Both the position numbers and the translations under genes were made by a program. DNA of 64,000 bases, taken from contig JAKBCE010000002.1 in NCBI GenBank assembly GCA_021808195.1, forward strand, positions 62,001-126,000, given 5' to 3'. Shown here piece by piece: positions 32,877-40,308 of this stretch. How positions within the stretch are numbered: the first letter of the stretch is position 1; each line of letters starts with the position of its first letter. The notes under the pieces are model-generated. The model searched no databases. It saw only the letters and a program-made list of their open reading frames with translations, and had not been told where the DNA came from. The DNA is from Pseudomonadota bacterium (GTDB taxonomy: Bacteria; Pseudomonadota; Gammaproteobacteria; Steroidobacterales; Steroidobacteraceae).

Positions 32877-33779
32877 CTAGTGCACGCTGTAACCGCGAGC
32901 GTGCAGACACGCCGTGAACGCCCGGCGGTAGTCACCGCGCATCTGCGGCGAGGCCTGTGCATCCTGCTGTGCGTTGAGCGGATCGAAGCCACTCTGTGCC
33001 ACTGCCCAGGTATTGCATGCGTAGCGGTCGTTCGCCGTCTGTTGAGCATCCTGGCCCTTCAGCGGCGTCACCCGCAGCGCAAGCACCCCGCGTCCGCCGG
33101 CCACCGGAGCTGATCCAGGCGGCGGCGCAGCGGCCGGGACACCCGCCACCGGCGGTGGATCAGTGACCACATAGCCGTCGTAGTAGGGATTCCAGGCGTA
33201 GTAGACATGATTGATGTAGTAATACGGCACACCGCCGAAGCTGATGCTCATCGCGCCGAACGGAATGCTCGCCATGAACCAGGGATAGCTCCAGCCGTAA
33301 TCGACGGGCGGCCAATACCGTCCGCCCCAGTAACCGCCGAGCCACAGTGCACCGTCCCAGTCGCGATGATCCCAATCATCCCCGCCCCAGCGACGGCCTT
33401 CCCAGCCGGCATGCCAGCGCTCGCCGTCTCCATGCCAGTCGCCGCGGCCTCCATGCCAGCGATCGCCGCCTCCATGCCAGTCGCCGCCCCGGTGCCACCC
33501 ACCGTCACCGGCATGCCAGCGCGGTCCGCCGAAGTGCGCTTCTGCGCGCGGACCGTGGTCCTCGGCAAAATGTCCCTGGAAGGCCCGGCCATGGGGAGGG
33601 TCTGCAGAGGCCACGGCGGGCAGCAGGCACAGCACGAGGGCCGCCGCCAGCACCAGACAGCCCCCGATACGTGCCGCACCGAGAGAGATTACGGCACTGG
33701 AACGCGCGTAAGTCGCGGATGCAGACCATCGGGACAGGCCCATCGCGCAGCGCATCCTGGCTAGGCGGTCATTGAACAT
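32877..33779 (-). CDS. Exported His/Trp/Gly-repeat protein with a DUF6515-like segment
   Basis: A 300-residue exported protein. A long basic N-terminus and hydrophobic segment (GCLVLAAALVLCLLPAVASA) form the signal. Residues about 85-127 are short repeats built on Trp-His-Gly (WHAGDGGWHRGGDWHGGG and similar), giving many potential metal-binding histidines. Residues about 165-215 contain GGVPYYYINHVYYAWNPYY and GYVVTDPP, a pattern I associate with DUF6515-type proteins. A Pro/Ala/Gly linker precedes a C-terminal domain with two cysteines (DRYACNTWAVAQSGFDP, RRAFTACLHARGYSV). ATG 33779 has AGAGGAGG upstream, a strong ribosome site. Function unknown; surface or periplasmic location is likely. 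Confidence 0.65.
   Translation of the reverse strand: MFNDRLARMRCAMGLSRWSASATYARSSAVISLGAARIGGCLVLAAALVLCLLPAVASADPPHGRAFQGHFAEDHGPRAEAHFGGPRWHAGDGGWHRGGDWHGGGDRWHGGRGDWHGDGERWHAGWEGRRWGGDDWDHRDWDGALWLGGYWGGRYWPPVDYGWSYPWFMASIPFGAMSISFGGVPYYYINHVYYAWNPYYDGYVVTDPPPVAGVPAAAPPPGSAPVAGGRGVLALRVTPLKGQDAQQTANDRYACNTWAVAQSGFDPLNAQQDAQASPQMRGDYRRAFTACLHARGYSVH
33398..33524 (-). repeat. Tandem WHxGG-type coding repeats
   Basis: Short degenerate repeats of roughly 15-27 bp, visible on the plus strand as recurring CCATGCCAG and CGCCGCC units, encode the Trp-His-Gly-rich stretch of the exported protein. Unit number could vary between strains by slippage. Confidence 0.6.
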
Positions 33780-33923
33780 GATGTCCTCCTCTGCGGCGCA
33801 ATCGAGCTAGCGTACCGATCGGCACACTGCGAGCCTAAACATTAGACCCTCCGGTGAGCGCCCCGTTCAAACCCTGCATAGCATAGCGCGCGAAACCCGC
33901 GAAGGATGACCGTCCCGCAGCAG

Positions 33924-34469
33924 CTAGCCTGCTGGGGCCAGGGGCTGCGGCTGCGCTGCGGCATCGCTCAGCTCTGCGCCCGCCCCCGCCGCGGCAGCTA
34001 CACCGGCGGCTGCCTCGGACGGCGCCCCCTCCTGCCCCGCATCAATCGGGGCGGCGGCCGGAGCGGGATTGATCTTTACCGGTGGCGGCTCGGGATGGCG
34101 CCGCTGCAGCATCAGCGTGTTCTCGAGCAGCAATGCAACGCCCTCGGGGAGGATCTGAATCGTCTTGGTGGAACTGCGTGGCATCGGCACACGCATGGTC
34201 AGGCAGTAATTGACGATCGCGGCACCGATCAGCGGCAACGTGTAGATACGCTCCACCGTGGCCGTTTCTCGCGGCGGCCGAATGGACAGCACGATGCTGC
34301 GCGCGGCATCTTGCCCCTCTTCCTGCGTGCCGTTCTCGACCGTCACAGCCGTGACGGTGGCATTGGCTGGCCAACGGCCGTGCTTGACTTCCAGTTCGAT
34401 CAGCGCCTCGACGAGGGTATCGAACGGCAACACAATTCGCCGCGACTCATGGATAAGGACATTGCCCAT
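33924..34469 (-). CDS. Unrecognised protein with Ala/Pro-rich tail
   Basis: A 181-residue protein I do not recognise. The first 130 residues look structured and conserved in character (RRIVLPFDTLVEALIELEVK, ERIYTLPLIGAAIVNYCL, IQILPEGVALLLENTLMLQ), with no signal peptide. The last 45 residues are low-complexity Pro/Ala/Gly, a likely flexible tail. ATG 34469 is the first codon after a plausible TTGACT/TACAGT promoter and gives the cleanest N-terminus; the ribosome site is weak (AAAGAAAA). The frame runs to 34616. It is flanked by an exported repeat protein and a small secreted protein, but shares no operon with either. Base composition matches the neighbours. Confidence 0.55.
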   Translation of the reverse strand: MGNVLIHESRRIVLPFDTLVEALIELEVKHGRWPANATVTAVTVENGTQEEGQDAARSIVLSIRPPRETATVERIYTLPLIGAAIVNYCLTMRVPMPRSSTKTIQILPEGVALLLENTLMLQRRHPEPPPVKINPAPAAAPIDAGQEGAPSEAAAGVAAAAGAGAELSDAAAQPQPLAPAG

Positions 34470-34781
34470 GGTGTTGCGTGTAACGTTTTCTTTAACTGTA
34501 CCGGCGCACCGTACCGCTGAGTCAAGGCACGCGCAACGCAGTATAGCTTGAAACCGCCCCATCGCGAGCGCAGGCCCGCCGTTCTGCGCAGCGCGCTCCC
34601 CCCATCCTGGCGCCATCCCTCCTGCGAACAGGGCACGCGCAGGTCACTCTGCCGAGAGAGCGCGGCGTGCACCTGGTGGGGACGATACGGTCAACCCCGA
34701 GCACGTGCGCACGTTCCAACCCGTTAGCGGCACGAGCGCCGCTCGCAATTCCCGACGCACTTGAATACTCGAGGAGGTCTC
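34470..34781. other. Divergent intergenic region
   Basis: This 312-bp spacer holds a sigma70-like promoter for the minus-strand gene (34495-34525) and a strong GAGGAGG ribosome site for the plus-strand gene at about 34770. Nothing else is recognised. Confidence 0.5.
34495..34525 (-). promoter_or_regulatory. Candidate sigma70 promoter
   Basis: On the minus strand TTGACT (34525-34520) and TACAGT (34500-34495) are separated by 19 bp. The implied transcript begins about 20 nt before the ATG at 34469. Confidence 0.35.
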
Positions 34782-35117
34782 ATGACATTGTCCATCCGTC
34801 TGCTCAGCGCAGCGGCGCTGCTCGCCCTGATCGGCCTGAGCGCGACGCCGGCTCGCGCCGACACCCCCTGGCAGGCTCATCACCCGCGCCGTGAGCAAGT
34901 CAACAACCGGCTGGCGCAACAGAACCGCCGCATTCGCCAGCAGGTCCGCCAAGGAGAGTTGACGCGCCGGCAGGCCGCTCAACTGCATCGAGCGGACTGG
35001 CGCACGCGCATGGCCGAGCGGCGCATGTCGAGGCGCAACGGGGGCTACATCACGCCTCGTCAACGGCTGCAACTGAACCGCCGGGAGAATCGCATCAGTC
35101 GACGCATCGGACACTGA
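34782..35117 (+). CDS. Small basic exported protein
   Basis: A 111-residue exported protein. A signal peptide (SIRLLSAAALLALIGLSATPARA) is followed by a very basic, Arg/Gln-rich, mostly helical mature part of about 78 residues: VNNRLAQQNRRIRQQVRQ, then GELTRRQAAQLHR, and a second similar block ITPRQRLQLNRRENRISRRI. The two blocks look like a diverged repeat. No cysteines or known catalytic residues. ATG 34782 has GAGGAGG seven bases upstream. A nucleic-acid- or envelope-polyanion-binding role is possible but unsupported. It converges on fahA with an 11-bp gap. Confidence 0.65.
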   Translation: MTLSIRLLSAAALLALIGLSATPARADTPWQAHHPRREQVNNRLAQQNRRIRQQVRQGELTRRQAAQLHRADWRTRMAERRMSRRNGGYITPRQRLQLNRRENRISRRIGH

Positions 35118-35128
35118 CGCGGCGCGCG

Positions 35129-36442
35129 TCAAGCCGCCGGCACCACGGTGCCGGCGGCCTCTCCGAAGCCGATCCGCCGGCAACCCGGCCGCTCGCACCA
35201 GCCTCTGAGAATCACCCGGTCGCCGTCGGCGAGAAACGTGCGCTGCTCGCCGCTTGTCAGCCTCAGCGCCCGAGCACCGCCGCCGGTGAGCTCGAGCAGT
35301 GAGCCGCACTGCCCGGGCAGCGGGCCCGATTGGGTCCCGGTGCCGAGCAGATCGCCCGGCTCGAGATTGCAGCCGTTGACCGTGTGATGGGCGAGCATCT
35401 GCGCGATCGACCAGTAGCTGTCGCGAAAATTGCTCTGCCCGAGTCGTTGCGGCGGCAGGCCGCGCTCGCGCATGGTGGCTGACTGCAGCGCCACCTCCAG
35501 TTCGATCTCGAGCGAGCCGGCGGCGCGCAGCGCCGCTCCGTCGAGATACGGCAGCGGCGCCGGATCCTCGGGCGCGCGCCGCCACGGCGAGCGAAACGGC
35601 GCGAGCGCCTCGAGCGTAACCACCCACGGGGAGATCGTCGTGGCGAAGTTCTTGGCGAGGAACGGCCCAAGCGGCTGGTACTCCCATGCCTGGATGTCGC
35701 GCGCCGACCAGTCGTTCAGCAGACACAGGCCGAACACATGCTCCTCGGCCCGATCGATCGCGATCGGCTCGCCCCGGGAGTTGCCCGGACCGATCAGCAC
35801 GCCGAGCTCAAGTTCGTAATCCAACCGCGCAGTCGGCGCAAGCACCGGTCGCTCGGCGCCGCGCGCCATCAGCTGACCCTGCGGCCGACGCACCGGCTGG
35901 TCGCTGACGACGATCGAGGAGGCACGCCCATGATAGGCAATCGGCACCCACTTGTAGTTGGGCAGCAGCGGCTGTTCGGGCCGCAGCAGCCGACCCACTG
36001 CCGTGGCGTGATGGATCGAGGTGTAAAAGTCGGTGTAATCACCGATATGCGCCGGCAGTGCGAACTCCGCCTGACTCTGCGGGACGAGCGCCGAGGCCAG
36101 CCTCGAGGCGTGCGGGGAGCCGGCGCGCAACAGCTCCGAGAGCGCCTGCCGCAGCGCACGCCAGACCGGCGGACCGAGCCTCAGCAGTGCGTTGAGCTGC
36201 GGCGTTGCACACGCCGCCAGCCCCGCAGCGATCGCATCGGCGCTCGGTGCGGCCGCACCGAGCGCGGTGAGATCGAGAATTTCATCCCCGATCCCGACTC
36301 CGCAACGCAGTGCCTCGCCACTGCCGGCGCGGCGAAACACGGCGAACGGCAGGTTCTGCAGCGGGAAGTCGCTGCCGGGCCGGTTTGCCGACGGCACCCA
36401 GCTGCAGAGCTGCGGGTCATGAGTTGCATCGATCTGGCGCAT
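35129..36442 (-). CDS. fahA: Fumarylacetoacetase
   Basis: A 437-residue enzyme catalysing the last step of tyrosine/homogentisate catabolism: fumarylacetoacetate to fumarate and acetoacetate. Motifs: FPLQNLPFAVFRR at the N-terminus, DYTDFYTSIHHATAVG with metal-binding Asp, LDYELELGVLIGPGN and FGLCLLNDWSARDIQAWEYQ with the other metal ligands and catalytic region, and NLEPGDLLGTGTQSGPL near the C-terminus. ATG 36442 lies 7 bp downstream of the hmgA stop on the same strand; upstream in-frame ATGs would overlap hmgA. It forms an operon with hmgA, probably controlled by the divergent MarR protein. A hairpin overlaps its last codons. Confidence 0.93.
   Translation of the reverse strand: MRQIDATHDPQLCSWVPSANRPGSDFPLQNLPFAVFRRAGSGEALRCGVGIGDEILDLTALGAAAPSADAIAAGLAACATPQLNALLRLGPPVWRALRQALSELLRAGSPHASRLASALVPQSQAEFALPAHIGDYTDFYTSIHHATAVGRLLRPEQPLLPNYKWVPIAYHGRASSIVVSDQPVRRPQGQLMARGAERPVLAPTARLDYELELGVLIGPGNSRGEPIAIDRAEEHVFGLCLLNDWSARDIQAWEYQPLGPFLAKNFATTISPWVVTLEALAPFRSPWRRAPEDPAPLPYLDGAALRAAGSLEIELEVALQSATMRERGLPPQRLGQSNFRDSYWSIAQMLAHHTVNGCNLEPGDLLGTGTQSGPLPGQCGSLLELTGGGARALRLTSGEQRTFLADGDRVILRGWCERPGCRRIGFGEAAGTVVPAA
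35133..35158. terminator. Hairpin inside the 3' end of fahA
   Basis: GCCGCCGGCACC and GGTGCCGGCGGC form a perfect 12-bp stem around two bases. It lies within the last ten codons of fahA and just past the stop of the convergent small gene, where it may terminate that transcript. Confidence 0.45.
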
Positions 36443-36449
36443 GGGTCGC

Positions 36450-37793
36450 TCAACGCGCATCGCGCGCGTGCGGCGTGAAGCGCTTGGCCAGACCCTGCCA
36501 ACAGCGGGCATAGTCATGCTGACGTTGCGGCAGCGCGAGCGCGTGCGGCGCCGGGCGGATCAGAGCGCGAGTCTCGAACATGAAGGCCATGGTATCGGTG
36601 ATGTGCTCTGGCACACCGGTGTCGGCGCTGCGCGCACGCTCGAAGGTTGCGGCATCCGGACCGTGCCCGGTCATACCATTGTGCAGCGATGCGCCGCCGG
36701 GTTCGAAGCCGTGAGCCTTGGCGTCGTAGCGTCCGTGAATGAGCCCCATGAATTCGCTCGCCACATTACGGTGAAACCAGGGCGGACGGAACGTGTCCTG
36801 CATCACCAACCAGCGCGGTGGGAAGATCACGAAATCCAGGGCATCGATCCCAGGGGTGTCGCTCACCGAGTGCAGTACCAGAAAGATCGAGGGATCCGGG
36901 TGGTCGTAGCTCACCGAGCCGATGGTGTTGAAGCGACGTAAATCGTACTTGTAGGGCACGTGATTGCCGTGCCAGGCGACCACATCGAGCGGGGAGTGAT
37001 CGAGCGCTGCATGCCACAACGCACCGCCGCATTTGGCCACCAGCTCCATCGGGCCGCTGCGATCCTCGTACCAGGCGACCGGAGTGAGAAAATCGCGGGC
37101 GTTGGCAAGGCCGTTCGAACCGATCGGCCCCAGATCGGGCAGCTTCAGCGGCGCACCGAAATTCTCGCACACATAGCCGCGCGCCTCGGGATCGAGCAAT
37201 TCGACACGAAAGCGCACGCCGCGCGGGACCACCGCGATCTCCTGCGGCTCGAGCTCGAGTAGCCCGAGTTCGCTGGCGAGGCGCAGCCGGCCGAGCTGCG
37301 GCACGATGAGCAATTCCCCGTCAGCATCGTAAAAGAAGCGCTCCTGCATCGACCGGTTCGCCCGATACCAGTAGATCGCACAGCCGCCGTGCGCATCGCT
37401 CGAGCCGGCGCCACCAACCACGAGCAGGCCGTCGAGAAAATCGGTGGGCGCCTGCGGCAGCGGCAGTGCGCTCCAGCGCAATGGATCGGGCGGGACGGGC
37501 AGATCGGTAAAGTGGGCGAGCACCCCCGGGTGCTCGAGCGGTCGAAACGCCTCGCTGAGCACCGCCGGACGGATGCGGTAGAGCCAGGTGCGCCGATTCG
37601 CGTGTCGAGGTGCGGTGAAGGCCGTGCCGGAGAGTTGCTCAGCGTACAGGCCGTACGGGCAGTGCTGCGGCGAGTTGCGCCCCGCGGGCAGCGCCCCGGG
37701 CAGCGCCTCGGTGGCGAAGTGATTGCCGAAGCCGCAGAGGTACTCGAGCGGTTGAGCCGCCGCGGCGGGGGCCGATTCGGATGCGGAGCGCAT
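36450..37793 (-). CDS. hmgA: Homogentisate 1,2-dioxygenase
   Basis: A 447-residue non-haem iron dioxygenase opening the ring of homogentisate to maleylacetoacetate. Motifs: [19 protein letters not shown] and [16 protein letters not shown] at the N-terminus; the iron ligands are in [18 protein letters not shown] (His and Glu) and [15 protein letters not shown] (His). Length is normal for the family. ATG 37793 has GGGAG nine bases upstream. With fahA 7 bp downstream it forms a two-gene tyrosine-catabolic operon; maleylacetoacetate isomerase and hydroxyphenylpyruvate dioxygenase are not in the window. A palindrome in the 74-bp divergent promoter suggests repression by the MarR-type protein. Confidence 0.95.
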   Translation of the reverse strand: MRSASESAPAAAAQPLEYLCGFGNHFATEALPGALPAGRNSPQHCPYGLYAEQLSGTAFTAPRHANRRTWLYRIRPAVLSEAFRPLEHPGVLAHFTDLPVPPDPLRWSALPLPQAPTDFLDGLLVVGGAGSSDAHGGCAIYWYRANRSMQERFFYDADGELLIVPQLGRLRLASELGLLELEPQEIAVVPRGVRFRVELLDPEARGYVCENFGAPLKLPDLGPIGSNGLANARDFLTPVAWYEDRSGPMELVAKCGGALWHAALDHSPLDVVAWHGNHVPYKYDLRRFNTIGSVSYDHPDPSIFLVLHSVSDTPGIDALDFVIFPPRWLVMQDTFRPPWFHRNVASEFMGLIHGRYDAKAHGFEPGGASLHNGMTGHGPDAATFERARSADTGVPEHITDTMAFMFETRALIRPAPHALALPQRQHDYARCWQGLAKRFTPHARDAR

Positions 37794-37835
37794 GGCGAAC
37801 TCCCGGTATGCTTTAGCCCTATGATGACACAAATG

Positions 37836-37849
37836 GTTGCGCGCGCAAC
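37836..37849. promoter_or_regulatory. MarR-type operator in the hmgA/marR divergent promoter
   Basis: GTTGCGCGCGCAAC is a perfect 14-bp palindrome. On the minus strand its TTGCGC would be the -35 of an hmgA promoter with a CATCAT-like -10 16-17 bp away, so binding would block hmgA transcription. It lies 18 bp upstream of the regulator's probable GTG start. Confidence 0.6.
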
Positions 37850-37867
37850 TGAATGGGAGAGCTGTCC

Positions 37868-38329
37868 GTGACTGTTCATCCGACGCCCGAGCGTCTGCTC
37901 GAGCTCACGGCCTTCGTGCCCTTTCGCCTAAATCGGCTTGCCACCGGGGTCAGTGAGTACCTTGCGGCCGTCTACGAGACGCGCTTCGGCCTGGACATTC
38001 CGCAGTGGCGGGTCATGGCCACCGTCGGCTCCCAGCACGAGTGCACAGCCCAGTACATCGCCGCCAGCACCCGCATGCACAAGACCCGCGTCAGCCGCGC
38101 CGTGGCGCAGCTCGAGGCGCGACAGCTCATCGAGCGTGGCTCAAGCACCGCAGATCGCCGCGAGCGCCAGGTGCGACTCACCAAGAGCGGGCGGCGCCTC
38201 TATAGCGAGCTCGTGCCGCTCGCGCTCGAGCGCGAGGCGAGCCTGCTCGCGTGTCTCTCGGGTGAGCAGTTGACCGGCTTTCTCACCGGCATGGAAACGC
38301 TCGAGCGCTTTCTTCAACTGGAGGATTGA
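37868..38329 (+). CDS. MarR-family transcriptional regulator (probable homogentisate-pathway regulator)
   Basis: A 153-residue winged-helix regulator of the MarR family. [20 protein letters not shown] opens the dimerisation helices. The recognition region is [20 protein letters not shown], and the wing is [19 protein letters not shown]. The start is probably GTG 37868, which has GGGAGAG six bases upstream; an ATG at 37853 lacks one and adds five residues. It diverges from hmgA-fahA across a 74-bp spacer containing a perfect palindrome, so repression of hmgA-fahA and of itself, relieved by a pathway intermediate, is likely by position. The ligand is not known. The next gene overlaps its stop codon. 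Confidence 0.85.
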   Translation: MTVHPTPERLLELTAFVPFRLNRLATGVSEYLAAVYETRFGLDIPQWRVMATVGSQHECTAQYIAASTRMHKTRVSRAVAQLEARQLIERGSSTADRRERQVRLTKSGRRLYSELVPLALEREASLLACLSGEQLTGFLTGMETLERFLQLED

Positions 38330-38823
38330 TGCGCCTACGCCGCCCCCTTCGCGTGCTCACCGCCTGCGCCGTGCTGCTTGCACCGGTCATGGCCGCGGCC
38401 GCGCCGCCCGCCCCCGAGGTGCAGATCGCCAGTTCCGCCATGCTGGTGCTGGATGCCCGCGTCCAGCCGCACGAGATTGTGCTGCACATTGCACGCAATG
38501 CCGATCATGCTCCGATCTCGGGCGCCGGCAACGTCAGTGCCGAAATCGACGGTCATCCCCGCCCGATCGCCTCCGAGGGCTCGGCCTACGTGCTATCGAC
38601 TCACGGTCTGGCCGGGGGCGTGCATACGCTGCAGCTGGTGGTTGCGCACGATGGCATCCACGAATTGCTCACTGGCACGGTGACCCTGCCGAAGCGACCC
38701 GACCGCCTCGCCACGCTCGAGCAGCACGGCTACGGGGCGTGGTGGGTGCTCAACATCGTAGTTCTACTGCTCGCCGCGCGCCTGATCATGCGCCGCAAGA
38801 AGCCGCCTTCGAAGCCGTCCTAA
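38329..38823 (+). CDS. Exported, C-terminally membrane-anchored protein of unknown function
   Basis: A 164-residue protein with a signal peptide (RVLTACAVLLAPVMAAAA), a beta-rich periplasmic domain of about 100 residues (QPHEIVLHIARNADHAPISG, AGGVHTLQLVVAHDG, LTGTVTLPKR) and a single C-terminal membrane helix (WWVLNIVVLLLAARLIM) followed by a basic tail. The central part recalls FixH/YtkA-type immunoglobulin-like domains, but this is a weak resemblance. The ATG at 38329 overlaps the marR stop (TGATG) with GGAGG upstream, so the two are translationally coupled. Why an envelope protein is tied to an aromatic-catabolism regulator is unclear. Confidence 0.6.
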   Translation: MRLRRPLRVLTACAVLLAPVMAAAAPPAPEVQIASSAMLVLDARVQPHEIVLHIARNADHAPISGAGNVSAEIDGHPRPIASEGSAYVLSTHGLAGGVHTLQLVVAHDGIHELLTGTVTLPKRPDRLATLEQHGYGAWWVLNIVVLLLAARLIMRRKKPPSKPS

Positions 38824-38857
38824 CGGCGCCCACCGCCCCGCCTGGGCTCCGTCCGCG

Positions 38858-40303
38858 TCAGTGGATGACGCGGGTGCACAGATCGAGCAGCGGTGCCGGC
38901 AGCACGCCGAGCACGAACACGGCTGCAGCATTGAGGCCGAGCGTCAGGCGCACGCCGAAGGAACCAGCCGTTTCCGGCAGCGTCTCGGGCGCCTCATCGA
39001 AGTACATGAGCTTCACCACCCGCAGATAGTAAAACGCCCCGACAACCGACATGGCCGCCGCGATCACCACCAGCCACAGGTGGTGAGTCTCCCACAAAGC
39101 CTGGAAGATTCTGAGCTTCGCCCAAAAGCCAACGAAGGGCGGCACACCCGCGGTGGAGAACATCATCATCGCCATGGCAAGCGCGAGCAGCGGGTCACGG
39201 CGGTACAGCCCCTTGTAGTCCTCAAGCCGATCAGCCTCGAAGCCCTTGCGGCTGGCGAGAATGATCACGCCGAAGGAGCCGAGCGCGACGAGGATGTAGA
39301 CGAGCGTGTAATAGAGCGCTGCGGTGTAGCCGCTCGGTGTACCGGCAACGAATCCCAGCAGAATGAACCCCACGTTGGCGATCGTGGAATACGCCAGCAT
39401 ACGCTTGAGGTTGCTCTGCGCGATGGCCACGGTATTACCGATGACCAGGGTCAGCACCGCCAGCGGGGTCAGCATGGCCGTCCAATCGACCGAGACGCCG
39501 GCCAGTCCATGCGCCAAGAGACGCAGTGCCAGCGCGAAGTAGGCGATCTTGGGCGCCGTGCCGATGAACAGCGTGACGCTCGTGGGCGCTCCCTCGTAAA
39601 CATCCGGCAACCACATGTGAAACGGCACCGCGCCCATCTTGAATGCCACCGCCACCACGACGAAGGTCAGCCCCAGGATCACCCCGAGGTTGTTCGGCGC
39701 GCTCAGGGCGACGGCGATTCCATCCAGGCTGAGCGTCCCGGTCAGTCCGTAGATGATGGACATGCCGTAGAGCAGCATTCCGGAGGCGATCGCACCCAGC
39801 ACGAAGTACTTCATCGCCGCCTCGGCCGCGACGCCAGACTCGCGGTCAAACGCCACCATGGCGTACACCGACAGAGCGAGCAGCTCGACGCCGAGATATA
39901 CCGTGAGCAGGCTGTTGGCCGAGATCAACACGAAAATGCCGAGCAGCGCCGAGAGTGCGAGCACGTAGTACTCGCCCTTGAGAATGTCCCGGTTCTGCAG
40001 ATAGGCCCGCGAGTAGAGCAGCGATACCGCCACCGCGAGGAACGCAGCCAGCTTCAGCACGTACGCGAGAGGATCGGCGATGTAGTTGCCGTCGAACAGC
40101 ACCGTGCGTTGCGTCACGTCCGCAAATGCAACCGTGACCGCCGCGCCGATCACCAGCATCAGCAGCGTCAGCGTACCGGTCGCGCCGGGGCGCTTGCTGC
40201 CGACGAACGCCTCGAACAGCAAGACGACGCAGATCGCCGCGGTGAGATAGATCTCCGGACTCGCGGCGGCCATGACATGCAGGTTCATCATCGGTTCGGG
40301 CAT
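38858..40303 (-). CDS. nuoN: NADH-quinone oxidoreductase subunit N
   Basis: A 481-residue antiporter-like membrane subunit of complex I, last gene of the nuo operon. It has the family's 14-helix pattern and the internal half-channel motif: VAFKMGAVPFHMWLPDVYEG with the conserved Lys, and SNLKRMLAYSTIANVGFIL. It contributes one proton pathway in the membrane arm. The ATG at 40303 is 5 bp from the nuoM stop; a second ATG pair at residues 5-6 is an alternative start. No strong terminator was found in the 34 bp before the convergent gene. Confidence 0.95.
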   Translation of the reverse strand: MPEPMMNLHVMAAASPEIYLTAAICVVLLFEAFVGSKRPGATGTLTLLMLVIGAAVTVAFADVTQRTVLFDGNYIADPLAYVLKLAAFLAVAVSLLYSRAYLQNRDILKGEYYVLALSALLGIFVLISANSLLTVYLGVELLALSVYAMVAFDRESGVAAEAAMKYFVLGAIASGMLLYGMSIIYGLTGTLSLDGIAVALSAPNNLGVILGLTFVVVAVAFKMGAVPFHMWLPDVYEGAPTSVTLFIGTAPKIAYFALALRLLAHGLAGVSVDWTAMLTPLAVLTLVIGNTVAIAQSNLKRMLAYSTIANVGFILLGFVAGTPSGYTAALYYTLVYILVALGSFGVIILASRKGFEADRLEDYKGLYRRDPLLALAMAMMMFSTAGVPPFVGFWAKLRIFQALWETHHLWLVVIAAAMSVVGAFYYLRVVKLMYFDEAPETLPETAGSFGVRLTLGLNAAAVFVLGVLPAPLLDLCTRVIH

Positions 40304-40308
40304 CGCGT

